The notes under the pieces are model-generated. The model searched no databases, was not told where the DNA came from, and saw nothing but the letters and a program-made list of their open reading frames with translations. DNA of 64,000 nt from Chitinophagales bacterium (GTDB lineage Bacteria > Bacteroidota > Bacteroidia > Chitinophagales > Saprospiraceae). The stretch is from positions 1-64,000 of the forward strand of contig JAIXKS010000027.1 in the NCBI GenBank assembly GCA_026928325.1. Reading direction: 5' to 3'. Positions within the stretch are counted from its first letter, which is position 1; each line of letters begins with the position of its first letter. This document shows positions 1 through 10,369 of this stretch, in pieces. Made by a program: the position numbers and the translations under genes.

Positions 1-26
1 GAAATATTGGGTTTTTAGAGGTTCCC

Positions 27-54
27 TTAAGTCTTTTTATAGACAGAGCACTAG
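27..54 (+). repeat. Dispersed short repeat, copy A
   Basis: A 28-bp segment running from TTAAG to GACAGAGCACTAG. Related copies lie at 3839-3867 (+), 33482-33510 (-) and 33619-33646 (+). This copy lies upstream of the lysS promoter. The spacing between TTAAG and GACAGAG is one base shorter here than in the 3839 copy, so in this copy the similarity is at DNA level and does not keep a reading frame. Confidence 0.6.
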
Positions 55-120
55 TCTTATTATAAGACAATGTTTGAAAATAAACCGAATGAATAGTCAT
101 ATTAAAACGAACGGGTTTCA

Positions 121-128
121 TATATTTG
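121..128 (+). promoter_or_regulatory. Probable -7 promoter box of lysS
   Basis: TATATTTG matches the Bacteroidota -7 consensus TAnnTTTG and lies 41 bases before the lysS ATG. I see no convincing -33 TTG at the usual 19-21 base spacing, so only half of the promoter is supported. Confidence 0.5.
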
Positions 129-169
129 CACTTTATCATTAAACATATAAAATATTTTCATAATACATC

Positions 170-1690
170 ATGCAAAATCTTAGCGAACAGGAACTAGTAA
201 GAAGAGATAATTTACAAAAAATCATAGAAGCTGGAATAGAACCATATCCTAGTGCTGAATTTAAGGTTAATGCCCATGCAGCAGAGATCAAGTCCAATTT
301 TAAACCGGGTGATACAACCTATCAAGAGGTATTCATGGCAGGTCGCCTTATGTCAAAACGGATTATGGGTAAGGGCTCCTTTGCAGAATTACAAGATGCT
401 AGCGGACGAATTCAGCTTTATATTTCTCGAGACGAGATCTGTCCTGGAGATGATAAGACTTTATACAATGATGTATTCAAAAAATACATGGATCTTGGCG
501 ATTTTATTGGGATTACCGGATATGCTTTTTACACGCAAGTAGGCGAATGCTCAGTTCATGTAACCTCATTGACGTTGTTATCCAAATCATTGAAACCACT
601 ACCCGTCGTAAAAAAGGATGATGAAGGCAATGTGCATGATGCATTTAATGATCCTGAGCAAAGATACAGACAACGCTATGTAGATCTAATCGTCAACGAA
701 CATGTAAAAGACACCTTCATCAAGCGAACGAAGATGTATAATTCGATGCGTGCCTATCTTAATGAAAGAGGATATCTCGAAGTTGAAACGCCTATATTAC
801 AGCCATTGTACGGAGGAGCAGCGGCAAGACCATTTACGACACACCACAATACCCTAGATATGAAACTCTATCTTAGGATAGCGAATGAGTTATATCTAAA
901 GCGGTTGATCGTAGGTGGATTTGATGGTGTTTATGAGTTTAGCAAAGATTTTAGGAATGAAGGTATGAGCCGATTCCATAATCCTGAGTTCACTCAAATA
1001 GAACTTTACGTAGCTTACAAAGACTACGAATGGATGATGAATTTGGTAGAAGAAATGGTAGAAAAAGTAGCTATGGACATCCACGGCACAACCCAAGTTC
1101 AGGTCGGTGAAAATACGATTGATTTTAAACGCCCTTGGAAGCGCTATACCATGTATGAAGCCATTCAGCATTTCACGGGTATCGATATCAGCGAAATGGA
1201 CGAGACCCAACTACGTGCCACAGCGGCCCAACTCAATGTCCCGGTTGACAACACAATGGGTAAAGGCAAGTTAATCGACGAAATATTTGGAGAAAAATGT
1301 GAAGGTCAACTCATTCAACCCACTTTTATAACAGATTATCCGGTCGAAATGTCGCCATTGGCTAAAAAACACCCATCTAAACCTGGCTTAGTAGAACGTT
1401 TTGAAGCGATTTGCAATGGAAAAGAAATTGCTAACTCATTTTCAGAGTTGAATGACCCTATCGACCAGCGCGCTCGATTTGAATCCCAACTCGAATTAGG
1501 AAAACGCGGTGATGAAGAAGCAATGACCTTAGACGAAGATTTCCTAAGAGCGCTCGAATACGGTATGCCGCCAACAGCAGGACTAGGAATAGGGATGGAT
1601 CGACTTGCCATGATTATGACCAATCAGCCTTCCATTCAGGAAGTACTGTTCTTTCCACAAATGAAAGCTGAAAAACCAGAAGGTAAATAA
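170..1690 (+). CDS. lysS: Lysine--tRNA ligase, class II
   Basis: Charges tRNA-Lys with lysine using ATP in the cytoplasm. The 506-residue product has the normal layout of bacterial LysRS: an N-terminal anticodon-binding OB fold (about residues 55-165) and a class II catalytic core. Visible motifs are the motif 2 region [18 protein letters not shown] and the motif 3 region [13 protein letters not shown] near the C-terminus. The ATG start follows a TATATTTG promoter box by 41 bases. The acyltransferase gene follows six bases after the stop, so the two are probably co-transcribed. Length and motifs are ordinary; no defect is seen. Confidence 0.97.
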   Translation: MQNLSEQELVRRDNLQKIIEAGIEPYPSAEFKVNAHAAEIKSNFKPGDTTYQEVFMAGRLMSKRIMGKGSFAELQDASGRIQLYISRDEICPGDDKTLYNDVFKKYMDLGDFIGITGYAFYTQVGECSVHVTSLTLLSKSLKPLPVVKKDDEGNVHDAFNDPEQRYRQRYVDLIVNEHVKDTFIKRTKMYNSMRAYLNERGYLEVETPILQPLYGGAAARPFTTHHNTLDMKLYLRIANELYLKRLIVGGFDGVYEFSKDFRNEGMSRFHNPEFTQIELYVAYKDYEWMMNLVEEMVEKVAMDIHGTTQVQVGENTIDFKRPWKRYTMYEAIQHFTGIDISEMDETQLRATAAQLNVPVDNTMGKGKLIDEIFGEKCEGQLIQPTFITDYPVEMSPLAKKHPSKPGLVERFEAICNGKEIANSFSELNDPIDQRARFESQLELGKRGDEEAMTLDEDFLRALEYGMPPTAGLGIGMDRLAMIMTNQPSIQEVLFFPQMKAEKPEGK

Positions 1691-1696
1691 TCGAAT

Positions 1697-2446
1697 TTGA
1701 AGGTTCTATTGTATATACTTGCTATAATACGAGGGATTTTAGCCTTTGGCTTAATGGCTATGTTTATCCTTGCCTACGGATTATCTTGTATATTTATCCC
1801 GCATACTAAAAATAGAGCGTTGAAACTCCGAGAAAATTATTTGAAATATATCGGCATTCCTATATTGAATATCGACATCGATGTAATAGGAAAACCGATA
1901 GACACACCGGCATTATATGTTTCCAATCACCGTTCTTTCTCGGATCCGGCGGTAGCGTGTCGATATTTGCGAGCCTTCGTATTGGCCAAAGCTGAAGTCG
2001 CATCCTACCCTATCATCAACAAAGGAGCAGAACTAACCGGTGTCATTTGGGTCAATCGCGGAGATCAAACCTCACGTTCTACAGCAAGAAGTAAACTAGT
2101 AGAAACCATAAAATCAGGATATAACATCCTGCTTTATCCGGAAGGCACAGTAGGTATCCATCGAGAAACACTCCCATTTAGAGTAGGTTCGTTTTTGGAA
2201 GCCGCTGAGAATAAAATCCCGGTGGTACCCATTGCCATTGAATATATGTCACCGAAAGACTTATGGATCAAAGAGAAATTCGTTCCTCAGTATTTATATC
2301 AATTTTCAAAATGGAAAACAAAAGTGCACTTGCGTTTTGGTGAACCGATTTATAGTACTGACGGGCATGAACTATGCCAACAAAGTTATCTTTGGATAAA
2401 TGAGCAACTTAAAGATATTCAAAAAGATTGGAAAGGACAATTTTAA
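1697..2446 (+). CDS. 1-acyl-glycerol-3-phosphate acyltransferase family protein (PlsC-like)
   Basis: Probable membrane-bound acyltransferase of phospholipid synthesis, transferring an acyl chain to lysophosphatidic acid. A hydrophobic N-terminal segment (about residues 4-30) is followed by the catalytic NHRSFSDP (H-x4-D box, around residue 76) and the substrate-binding YPEGTVG around residue 149, both standard for the PlsC/LPLAT fold. The reading frame begins with TTG six bases after lysS; the first internal ATG would cut into the membrane segment, so the TTG start is preferred. Exact acceptor specificity cannot be read from the sequence. Confidence 0.85.
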   Translation: MKVLLYILAIIRGILAFGLMAMFILAYGLSCIFIPHTKNRALKLRENYLKYIGIPILNIDIDVIGKPIDTPALYVSNHRSFSDPAVACRYLRAFVLAKAEVASYPIINKGAELTGVIWVNRGDQTSRSTARSKLVETIKSGYNILLYPEGTVGIHRETLPFRVGSFLEAAENKIPVVPIAIEYMSPKDLWIKEKFVPQYLYQFSKWKTKVHLRFGEPIYSTDGHELCQQSYLWINEQLKDIQKDWKGQF

Positions 2447-2596
2447 AATAAACCTTTACCGTATTAAATCGTTACTACATAGAAAATTTGTTTTTGTTAC
2501 TTTAATTAAAAAAACGAGACAACAATTACCCTAAAAGATGATAAATATCATTTTTGGCTATATGGATATTGTTTATTTTTACATTGAAATTTAAAA

Positions 2597-3643
2597 ATGA
2601 TTAGAATAATGAATGAAGTATTTGACAGACTAAGCAAAGTTAAAGGTGGAACTTGTGTTACTATTATTTTAAATACACATAGAACTACTCCTGACAATCA
2701 AAAAGATCCTATTAATTTAAAAAACCTCATTACCGAAACTACCAAGCGGTTAGAAAATGAGTATGATGCTAAAACAGCTAAAACTTATACAGAAAAATTA
2801 AACAAACTAGCAGATAGTATTGATCATTATCATAATGACCATGGTTTGATGTTGTTTGTTAATGAAGATATCGCCGAATACTTGCGTATTCCGACGCATC
2901 CTGAGCAAAGAATCATCATAGACGATACTTTTGCTACACGTTCTATAGTAAGAGCAATTAAAAAAGATACGGATTACTATGTGCTTTCTTTAGCTAGCGG
3001 CAAAGCGAAGATATTATTAGCAAGTAGTGAGGATGTAAAGGAAGAAATAAGCGATGAAGGCTTCCCAATCAAAGACGAGCAATTGTATAACGTTTCTAGA
3101 GATGAGTATTTTAACCGTGTAGATAAGGCTGTAAATAAAGTAAGGGTTAAAAATCCACACCAAGTTGTCATCCTTTCTGATGAAAACAATTTCCATCAAT
3201 ATATGAAATTAGCAGATAATCCTAATATCGTTATGGGGCATATCACGCTAAAGAATTATGATGAAAAACCAGCGAATCTCATCAAAGAAATTTGGCCGGC
3301 AATTCGAGAATTAACTGTTTTACGAAACAGAGAAAGAATCAGCGAACTTGAAAAGGCAGTAAGTGCCGGAACATGTGTTACGGATATCAACGAAATATGG
3401 ACAGCTACTCAAGAAGGTAGAGGTAGAACCATCTTTGTAGAAGAAGGATACTATCAATCAGCTAAAAATGTAAATGGCCAATTGATTCCTATAGCTAATG
3501 ACGAAATTGTTAGCAAAGATGACATAGACGACGTAGTAGATGAAATGATAGAATTTACATTAAAATTTGGAGGAGACGTTGTTTTCTTAGATCGTGGTAG
3601 CTTAAAGGATTTTGAAAAACTTGCATTAGTTACACGTTACTAA
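2597..3643 (+). CDS. Bacterial archaeo-eukaryotic release factor family (baeRF)-like protein
   Basis: 348-residue cytoplasmic protein with no signal peptide or membrane segment. The opening (GGTCVTIILNTHRT), the central alpha/beta region and the late segments VVILSDENNFHQYM and GRGRTIFVEEGYY resemble the bacterial eRF1-like (baeRF) families, which share the eRF1 middle and C-terminal folds and are proposed to act on stalled ribosomes. No eRF1 GGQ motif is apparent. The assignment is from recalled family appearance, not an alignment. ATG at 2597 or the in-frame ATG at 2609 could be the start. A strong terminator follows, so it is probably monocistronic. Confidence 0.6.
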   Translation: MIRIMNEVFDRLSKVKGGTCVTIILNTHRTTPDNQKDPINLKNLITETTKRLENEYDAKTAKTYTEKLNKLADSIDHYHNDHGLMLFVNEDIAEYLRIPTHPEQRIIIDDTFATRSIVRAIKKDTDYYVLSLASGKAKILLASSEDVKEEISDEGFPIKDEQLYNVSRDEYFNRVDKAVNKVRVKNPHQVVILSDENNFHQYMKLADNPNIVMGHITLKNYDEKPANLIKEIWPAIRELTVLRNRERISELEKAVSAGTCVTDINEIWTATQEGRGRTIFVEEGYYQSAKNVNGQLIPIANDEIVSKDDIDDVVDEMIEFTLKFGGDVVFLDRGSLKDFEKLALVTRY

Positions 3644-3684
3644 TTCTATAGTAATATAGAGGAGTTAAGATTTCATAAAGTTGA

Positions 3685-3722
3685 CGAGCAGTGTGTTTTT
3701 TAATACATTGCTCGTTTTTTTT
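3685..3722 (+). terminator. Rho-independent terminator after the baeRF-like gene
   Basis: Inverted repeat with arms CGAGCA (3685-3690) and TGCTCG (3709-3714), extended inward by partial GTGT/ACAT pairing, and followed by a run of eight T. It lies 41 bases after the stop codon. Confidence 0.85.
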
Positions 3723-3816
3723 AACCCAGATACGCATTAGACGCGCAATTTGGGTTTAAGTAAGGTAAATACCATGGATAAGCCGATAATTTAGCGCATA
3801 TTATCAACGTATGGGC

Positions 3817-3867
3817 ATGAAAAAAGAGCGCTATTTCATTAAGATTTTTTTGTTGACAGAGCACTAG
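3817..3867 (+). repeat. Dispersed repeat copy B with a 16-codon micro-ORF
   Basis: The core repeat (3839-3867) ends in GACAGAGCACTAG; the last bases lie in a perfect 10-bp palindrome GCACTAGTGC at 3861-3870. Extending to 3817 gives an ATG-to-TAG frame, [16 protein letters not shown]. The minus-strand copy at 33482-33532 encodes MKRERYFIKIFLWTVH, identical at 13 of 16 positions with silent or conservative differences in the first half. It is uncertain whether this is a translated peptide, a remnant of a gene start, or a non-coding repeat. Confidence 0.55.
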
Positions 3868-3902
3868 TGCTAATATTTATTTAAAACTTCCAAAACAGAT
3901 AG

Positions 3903-3910
3903 TATATTTG
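3903..3910 (+). promoter_or_regulatory. Probable -7 promoter box of folE
   Basis: TATATTTG matches TAnnTTTG, 30 bases before the folE ATG at 3941. The upstream in-frame TTG at 3908 lies inside this box, so translation cannot start there if the box is used. This decides the start at 3941. Confidence 0.6.
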
Positions 3911-3940
3911 CATAGTTTTAAAATTAGATATCACAAAATC

Positions 3941-4537
3941 ATGACCTATAAAAAGCAAGAAATTTATACCGCCGAAACGACGCACTTCATTTCAGAGCAG
4001 TATGAAGACATCATCCAAGCATTAGGAGAAGACAAAGAAAGAGAGGGCTTACTCAAAACACCCGAGCGCGCAGCCAAAGCCATGCAATACCTCACACAAG
4101 GATATAATATGGATGCAGGAGCAATTCTAAAATCTGCCTTATTTCAGGAAGATTATAATGAGATGGTCGTTGTCAAAGATATAGAATTATATTCCCTATG
4201 CGAGCATCATCTCCTCCCCTTCTTTGGAAAAGCTCACATCGCCTACATTCCAAATGGATATGTGGTCGGATTAAGTAAATTGCCGAGAATTGTTGATGTT
4301 TTTGCTAGAAGGCTACAGGTTCAAGAGCGCTTGACCCATGAGATCATCCAAGCAATAGATACGTACTTAAAACCACATGGCGTTGCGGTCGTCATTGAAG
4401 CAGCACATATGTGTATGATGATGAGAGGCGTACAAAAACAGAACTCTGTAACCACTACGTCAGGATTTACCGGAGAATTTAAAAAAGAAGAAACCAGAAA
4501 TGAATTTTTAAGTCTAATTACTTCTAAATTAAGATAA
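3941..4537 (+). CDS. folE: GTP cyclohydrolase I
   Basis: Converts GTP to 7,8-dihydroneopterin triphosphate, the first step of folate and pterin synthesis. The 198-residue product carries the zinc-binding segment [10 protein letters not shown], the segment [18 protein letters not shown], and near the C-terminus the second zinc-ligand segment [11 protein letters not shown] followed by [12 protein letters not shown], all diagnostic for the FolE type I family. ATG at 3941 is chosen because an upstream TTG falls inside the promoter box. fabD follows after 24 bases and probably shares the transcript. Confidence 0.96.
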   Translation: MTYKKQEIYTAETTHFISEQYEDIIQALGEDKEREGLLKTPERAAKAMQYLTQGYNMDAGAILKSALFQEDYNEMVVVKDIELYSLCEHHLLPFFGKAHIAYIPNGYVVGLSKLPRIVDVFARRLQVQERLTHEIIQAIDTYLKPHGVAVVIEAAHMCMMMRGVQKQNSVTTTSGFTGEFKKEETRNEFLSLITSKLR

Positions 4538-4561
4538 TCACCTAAAAAAGATTTAAACCAT

Positions 4562-5437
4562 ATGAAAGCATACGTTTTTCCAGGACAAGGCGCCCAATTT
4601 GAAGGCATGGGCAAAGATATTTATGAGGAGTTTGAAGCTGCAAGGCTTATATTCAACCAAGCAGACGAAATTCTCGGTTATAAACTGTCTGAAATCATGT
4701 TTTATGGGACAGCCGAAGAACTGAAGGAAACTAAAGTGACACAACCAGCCTTATTCGTACATGCGATTGCCACCCTATCAGCAAAAGGCAATACCGAACC
4801 CAATGCTGTAGCCGGCCACTCACTCGGAGAGTTTTCCGCACTTGTCGCCAATGGAACGCTAAGTTTTGAGGATGGATTGCGGCTCGTATATGCTAGAGCC
4901 ATGGCCATGCAAGCAGCTTGTGATGCTATTCCGGGTACAATGGCCGCGGTTTTAGGTCTCGAAGACCATATCGTTGAACAGATATGTGAGGAAGCTACGG
5001 GTATTGTGGCACCTGCAAATTACAACTGTCCTGGACAACTCGTGATCTCTGGCTCCATCGAAGGTGTCAATGAAGCCATGGTCAAATTGCAAGAAGCCGG
5101 AGCGAGAAGAGTTCTTCAGCTAGAAGTAGGAGGTGCTTTTCACAGCCCACTCATGGAACCAGCTAGGATGTCCTTAGCCAATGCCATCATGAACACTACC
5201 TTTCACCAACCCAAATGTCCCGTTTACCAAAATGTAACCGGACTTAGTGAAAGCGATCCTGACAAAATCAAATCCAATTTAATAGCTCAGCTGACCGGAT
5301 CCGTACGTTGGACACAGTCCATAGAAAAAATGATAAAGGATGGTATGGATACTTTTATAGAAGTCGGAGGTTCAGGAAAAGTACTTTCAGGATTAATAAA
5401 GAAAATAGATCGGTCAGCAAACACAGAGACCTTATAA
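4562..5437 (+). CDS. fabD: Malonyl-CoA--acyl carrier protein transacylase
   Basis: Transfers malonyl from CoA to ACP to supply fatty acid elongation. 291 residues. FPGQGAQ at the N-terminus, the nucleophile in GHSLGEFSAL around residue 87, and the catalytic histidine in GGAFHSPLM around residue 197 are all present. It sits between folE and yqgE in a compact operon, with 5 bases before the yqgE start. Length and active site are normal for FabD. Confidence 0.96.
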   Translation: MKAYVFPGQGAQFEGMGKDIYEEFEAARLIFNQADEILGYKLSEIMFYGTAEELKETKVTQPALFVHAIATLSAKGNTEPNAVAGHSLGEFSALVANGTLSFEDGLRLVYARAMAMQAACDAIPGTMAAVLGLEDHIVEQICEEATGIVAPANYNCPGQLVISGSIEGVNEAMVKLQEAGARRVLQLEVGGAFHSPLMEPARMSLANAIMNTTFHQPKCPVYQNVTGLSESDPDKIKSNLIAQLTGSVRWTQSIEKMIKDGMDTFIEVGGSGKVLSGLIKKIDRSANTETL

Positions 5438-5442
5438 ACAAT

Positions 5443-5991
5443 ATGAAGATACGCGCAGGAAATATTCTGATTGCCGAACCCTTTTTGTTGGATAATCACT
5501 TCAGACGATCAGTTGTTTTGATTTGTGAACACCATGATTTAGGAACGACAGGCTTAATGCTGAACAAACCCATTGAAGTACGCATTCAAGAGCTTGTGAC
5601 GGATTTTCCCGAATCCAATGCTCAAGTATATATCGGTGGTCCCGTAGAGCCCAATAGTCTTCATTTCTTGCACAATGTCGGCGAAATGTTAGATGATTCT
5701 CTTGAAGTATGTCCAGGAGTATATTGGGGTGGCGATTTTGAAAAGCTCATGTTTCTAATGGAAAATGGGGTTATTAAAGACAATAACATCAAATTCTTTT
5801 TAGGATATAGCGGATGGAGTGAAGGCCAACTTGAAGAAGAATTACAAGGACAGTCTTGGATTGTAGATGAAATGGATTCCAATTATCTTTTCAAAACCAA
5901 ACCCATTGTTCTATGGCAAACGGTGCTACACAACAAAGGCGATCGTTATACCGTATTGGCTCAAATACTAGATTCAGAAAGTTTGAATTAG
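5443..5991 (+). CDS. yqgE: YqgE/AlgH family protein (UPF0301)
   Basis: 182-residue protein of the UPF0301 family, whose molecular role is not settled. Hallmarks are the opening GNILIAEPFLLDNHFRRSVV, the glycine-rich YIGGPVEP, and FFLGYSGWSEGQLEEEL. The frame is open upstream into fabD, but the family N-terminus begins at the ATG at 5443, five bases after the fabD stop. It is the last gene of the folE-fabD-yqgE unit and ends at a bidirectional terminator shared with rpoC. Confidence 0.92.
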   Translation: MKIRAGNILIAEPFLLDNHFRRSVVLICEHHDLGTTGLMLNKPIEVRIQELVTDFPESNAQVYIGGPVEPNSLHFLHNVGEMLDDSLEVCPGVYWGGDFEKLMFLMENGVIKDNNIKFFLGYSGWSEGQLEEELQGQSWIVDEMDSNYLFKTKPIVLWQTVLHNKGDRYTVLAQILDSESLN

Positions 5992-6018
5992 ATTTTTATA
6001 CGATATATTACCAGTCAA

Positions 6019-6053
6019 AAAAAAGGGAGAGCAAAATTTGCTCTCCCTTTTTT
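6019..6053. terminator. Bidirectional rho-independent terminator between yqgE and rpoC
   Basis: Arms AAAAGGGAGAGCAAA and TTTGCTCTCCCTTTT form an unbroken stem with essentially no loop, flanked by A on one side and T on the other, so either strand gives a stem followed by a U run. It lies between convergent genes and can serve both. Confidence 0.92.
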
Positions 6054-6077
6054 CTATCTATTATTCCAACATTATAA

Positions 6078-9000
6078 TCATTGAACTTCATATTCGTTAA
6101 GAACCTCAACGTCAATGTTTTTAAAGCTCCTTTGACCTGTTCCTGCCGGAATATTTTTACCGACAATAACATTCTCTTTCAAACCCTTCAATTCATCTCG
6201 TTTAGCTGCAATCGCTGCTGTACTCAATACTTTAGTGGTTTCCTGGAATGATGCCGCAGAAATCCAGCTATCAACACCTAATGAAGCTCTCGTGATACCT
6301 TGAAGCAAAATATTAGAAGTGGCCGGAACTGTATCTCTAACAGATACTAGCTTTTTATCATTTCTTTTCAACATTGAGTTTTCTTCTCTCAACTGTCTGA
6401 TTGAAACAATTTGACCAGCTTTAAGTGTCGTAGAGTCTCCTGCGTCTTCAACAACCTTCTTATCAAAGATATCGTCATTTTGCTCATTAAAGTCGTGTCG
6501 ATCGACCGCTTCACCTTCAAGGAAATTAGTATCTCCCGGATCAACGATTTCTACTCTTCTCATCATCTGACGTACGATAACTTCTATGTGTTTATCATTG
6601 ATGGAAATACCTTGAGAACGATAAACCTCTTGTACGCCATTAACGAGATAAGATTGCACTGCAAAAGGTCCTTTAATATTTAAAATATCAATAGGTGCAA
6701 TAGCGCCATCAGTCATCTGCATACCAGCACGCACAAAATCTCCTTCCTGAACGAGAAGGTGTTTGGTAAGAGGAATAAGATATTTTCTCTTCTGACCAGT
6801 CTTCTCATCATCAATAAACAACTCTCTATTACCTCGCTTGATCTTTCCAAAAGTTACAATCCCGTCAATCTCAGCTGTTACTGCCGGATTCGAAGGATTT
6901 CTCGCTTCAAACAATTCGGTTACTCTCGGAAGACCTCCCGTGATATCCTGGATTTTCCCAAGGTTACGTGGGATTTTAACGATCTTCTGTCCAGGAACAA
7001 TCGTATCGTTATCTTCAATAGAGATATAAGCACCCACAGGTAAGTTATAAGTCTTCAACTCTTCACCGGACGATGATAAAATTTTAATTACCGGAATCAA
7101 TTTCTTATTCTTAGATTCGATAATTACCTTTTCTGCATAACCTGTTTGGTCTTCACGCTCTACCCTATAAGTAACACCTTCCTCTACATCTTCAAACTTA
7201 GCGATACCACCAAATTCAGATATGATGAGGTTATTAAATGGATCCCAATTAACCAAGATATCACCCTTAGAAACTTCCTGCTTATCATCTACAAGAAGAT
7301 TAGAAGCATAAGGCACAAAGTAAGAGTTGTACACTTTTTTCGTTTCTGGATTGACCACTCTGATTTCTCCAGATCTTGACAATACCACCTTAGTACCATC
7401 TCCATCTTCAGCATGTGTCGTTTTGATATTATCAAACTCAATCACACCATCATATTTTGAAGTAATCTCAGATTCTGTTTTAGAAACCGATGCGATACCC
7501 CCTACGTGGAACGTTCTCAATGTCAACTGTGTTCCCGGTTCTCCGATGGACTGTGCAGCAATAATACCGACAGCATCACCTTGTTCTACCTTTCTACCTG
7601 TTGCCAAGTTACGTCCATAACATTTCGCACAAACACCTACTTTTGTTTCACAAGTGAGTACTGAACGTATTGTAACTTGCTCAATACCTGCTTGCTCTAA
7701 TTTTTCAGCATTTTTAGGGTTGATGTACTCTCCTGCTTCGAGGATAATCTCATCTGTCACAGGATCTACGATATCATAAAGCGTATATCTTCCTACGATT
7801 CTAGAAGCTAAAGATTCAATGATCGTTTCGTCATCTTTCAATGCTTCCGTATCGATACCTCTTAATGTATTACAATCATGTTCTGTAATGATAACATCTT
7901 GGGCAACGTCCACTAATCGACGAGTCAAGTAACCTGCATCCGCCGTTTTCAATGCCGTATCCGCCAAACCTTTACGAGCACCGTGCGTAGATATAAAATA
8001 CTCTAGTACTGAAAGTCCTTCCAAGAAGTTAGCAAGAATTGGGTTTTCAATAATGGCGCCTCCGACATCACCTGATTTTCTCGGTTTTGCCATCAAGCCT
8101 CTCAAACCACAAAGCTGCTTAATCTGCTGCTTAGAACCTCTTGCTCCAGAGTCCAACATCATAAATACAGAGTTAAACCCTTGTTTATCCTGAGCAATTT
8201 CTCGCATCAAGTTTTCTGTAATCTTATTATCCGCAAATGTCCATTTGTCAATAACTTGATTGTATCGCTCATTTGGCGTAATCAATCCCATATTGTAATT
8301 GTCCCAAACTTCATCCACTTCCTCTTGAGCCTCAAGCAGTGTTTGTTCTTTTATACTTGGCGTTATTAAGTCACCAAGGTTGAAAGAAAGGCCACCTTTA
8401 TAAGCCCAGAAGAAACCTAGATTTTTGATTTCATCGAGGAATTTTGCGGCAACCGTAAAATCGGTACGATTGATTAAGTCCCAAATAATTCTTTTAAGGT
8501 TCTTCTTGGTCATCAATTGATTCACAAAAGGAAGATCTTGAGGAATTGACTGGTTAAACAAAACTCTACCTATGGTCGTATCAATAATCTTAGGGACTAA
8601 AGTACCATCAGTATCTTCTTGTTTTACACGAACTTTAACTATCGCATGTAAATCCGCTTTGCCTTCATTGAAAGCTATGATAGCCTCTTCTTCACTATAG
8701 AAGGTTCGACCTTCACCATTAACTTTACGCTCTGCTGTTGATTTTCTCGGCTTTGTTAGATAGTACAATCCCAAAACCATGTCCTGAGATGGCAACGTAA
8801 CTGGAGATCCATCTAGAGGGTTCAACATATTGTGAGAAGAAAGCATCAACATTTGAGCTTCCAAGATTGCAGCATGTCCTAGTGGAACGTGAACTGCCAT
8901 CTGGTCACCGTCAAAGTCCGCGTTAAAAGCACCACAAACTAATGGGTGCAATTGAATAGCCTTACCTTCTACCAATCTAGGCTGGAAAGCCTGAATAGAT

Positions 9001-10334
9001 AATCGGTGCAAGGTTGGCGCTCGGTTCAACAAGACTGGATGCCCTTTCAATATATTTTCGAGAATATCCCAAATAACTGAATCTTTTTTATCAACCAATT
9101 TCTTCGCTGATTTCACGGTTTTGACGATACCTCTCTCTATCAACCTTTTGATGATAAATGGCTTGAATAATTCAGCTGCCATTCCTTTAGGAATACCACA
9201 TTCGTGTAATAGCAACGATGGGCCTACCACAATGACCGAACGACCGGAATAATCCACCCGTTTACCCAATAGGTTTTGTCTAAATCGTCCTTGTTTTCCT
9301 TTAAGCACATCACTCAATGATTTCAAAGAACGACCACCTTCAGCTTTTACCGCATTAGATTTTCTTGAGTTATCAAATAAAGAGTCAACAGCCTCTTGAA
9401 GCATTCTCTTTTCATTACGAAGGATTACCTCAGGTGCTTTAATCTCTAATAATCTTTTTAATCGATTATTACGAATGATCACTCTTCTGTATAGGTCATT
9501 TAAGTCAGAACTAGCAAATCGACCACCATCTAACGGAACTAAAGGTCTCAATTCTGGCGGAGTTACCGGCAAATATTGAATAATCGTCCATTCAGGTCTA
9601 TTTTCTGTTGTTCGCATACCACTACGGAATGCTTCAACCACACGTAAGCGCTTTAAAGCCTCAGATTTACGTTGCTGAGATGTTTCGTTCGCAGCTTGGT
9701 GTCGCAATTCAAAAGACAATTCGTCTAATTCAATGCGCTCCAATAAATCTTTAATTGCTTCCGCACCCATTTTTGCTATAAACTTATTAGGGTCAGTATC
9801 TTCGAGGAGTTGGTTATCTTTTGGTAAAGTATCCAATACATCAAAGTACTCTTCTTCAGTAAGGGTATCGTGTTTGGATATCTCATTTTCCTTTACACCA
9901 GGTTGGACAACAACATATCTTTCGTAATAGATGATGGACTCTAGTTTCTTGGAAGAATATCCAAGAAGATATCCAATTTTGTTAGGTAAAGATTTGAAAA
10001 ACCAAATATGAACCACAGGAACAACCAATTTGATGTGTCCCATACGTTCTCTTCTCACCTTCTTTTCTGTTACCTCAACACCACATCTGTCACAAACGAT
10101 TCCTTTATATCTAATACGTTTATACTTACCACAAAAGCATTCATAATCTTTGACAGGGCCAAAAATTCTTTCGCAAAACAAGCCATCTCTTTCTGGCTTA
10201 TATGAACGGTAGTTAATAGTTTCGGGCTTTAATACTTCACCATATGATCTTTCAAGAATTTCATCTGGCGAACTCAGACTTATCGTAATAGATTCAAAGC
10301 CTTTAGTTGGTTTTACTCCCTTCCTTTTTAACAT
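6078..10334 (-). CDS. rpoC: DNA-directed RNA polymerase subunit beta'
   Basis: Largest RNA polymerase subunit, 1418 residues, forming the catalytic centre with beta. Visible landmarks are the N-terminal zinc ribbon (CFCGKYK and CDRCG, about residues 66-84), the magnesium-binding [12 protein letters not shown] around residue 470, the second cysteine cluster ([13 protein letters not shown], about residue 890), the bridge-helix/trigger-loop region with [17 protein letters not shown], and the C-terminal [19 protein letters not shown]. It follows rpoB after 35 bases and is the last gene of the cluster. No intein or unusual insertion was noticed. Confidence 0.98.
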   Translation of the reverse strand: MLKRKGVKPTKGFESITISLSSPDEILERSYGEVLKPETINYRSYKPERDGLFCERIFGPVKDYECFCGKYKRIRYKGIVCDRCGVEVTEKKVRRERMGHIKLVVPVVHIWFFKSLPNKIGYLLGYSSKKLESIIYYERYVVVQPGVKENEISKHDTLTEEEYFDVLDTLPKDNQLLEDTDPNKFIAKMGAEAIKDLLERIELDELSFELRHQAANETSQQRKSEALKRLRVVEAFRSGMRTTENRPEWTIIQYLPVTPPELRPLVPLDGGRFASSDLNDLYRRVIIRNNRLKRLLEIKAPEVILRNEKRMLQEAVDSLFDNSRKSNAVKAEGGRSLKSLSDVLKGKQGRFRQNLLGKRVDYSGRSVIVVGPSLLLHECGIPKGMAAELFKPFIIKRLIERGIVKTVKSAKKLVDKKDSVIWDILENILKGHPVLLNRAPTLHRLSIQAFQPRLVEGKAIQLHPLVCGAFNADFDGDQMAVHVPLGHAAILEAQMLMLSSHNMLNPLDGSPVTLPSQDMVLGLYYLTKPRKSTAERKVNGEGRTFYSEEEAIIAFNEGKADLHAIVKVRVKQEDTDGTLVPKIIDTTIGRVLFNQSIPQDLPFVNQLMTKKNLKRIIWDLINRTDFTVAAKFLDEIKNLGFFWAYKGGLSFNLGDLITPSIKEQTLLEAQEEVDEVWDNYNMGLITPNERYNQVIDKWTFADNKITENLMREIAQDKQGFNSVFMMLDSGARGSKQQIKQLCGLRGLMAKPRKSGDVGGAIIENPILANFLEGLSVLEYFISTHGARKGLADTALKTADAGYLTRRLVDVAQDVIITEHDCNTLRGIDTEALKDDETIIESLASRIVGRYTLYDIVDPVTDEIILEAGEYINPKNAEKLEQAGIEQVTIRSVLTCETKVGVCAKCYGRNLATGRKVEQGDAVGIIAAQSIGEPGTQLTLRTFHVGGIASVSKTESEITSKYDGVIEFDNIKTTHAEDGDGTKVVLSRSGEIRVVNPETKKVYNSYFVPYASNLLVDDKQEVSKGDILVNWDPFNNLIISEFGGIAKFEDVEEGVTYRVEREDQTGYAEKVIIESKNKKLIPVIKILSSSGEELKTYNLPVGAYISIEDNDTIVPGQKIVKIPRNLGKIQDITGGLPRVTELFEARNPSNPAVTAEIDGIVTFGKIKRGNRELFIDDEKTGQKRKYLIPLTKHLLVQEGDFVRAGMQMTDGAIAPIDILNIKGPFAVQSYLVNGVQEVYRSQGISINDKHIEVIVRQMMRRVEIVDPGDTNFLEGEAVDRHDFNEQNDDIFDKKVVEDAGDSTTLKAGQIVSIRQLREENSMLKRNDKKLVSVRDTVPATSNILLQGITRASLGVDSWISAASFQETTKVLSTAAIAAKRDELKGLKENVIVGKNIPAGTGQRSFKNIDVEVLNEYEVQ

Positions 10335-10369
10335 ATTAAATAATTATATAATTTTTAAAGAATTATCTA

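Noticed and set aside
6019-6053. Possible small RNA gene between yqgE and rpoC
   Set aside because: The perfect stem with flanking A and T runs between convergent genes is fully explained as a bidirectional terminator.
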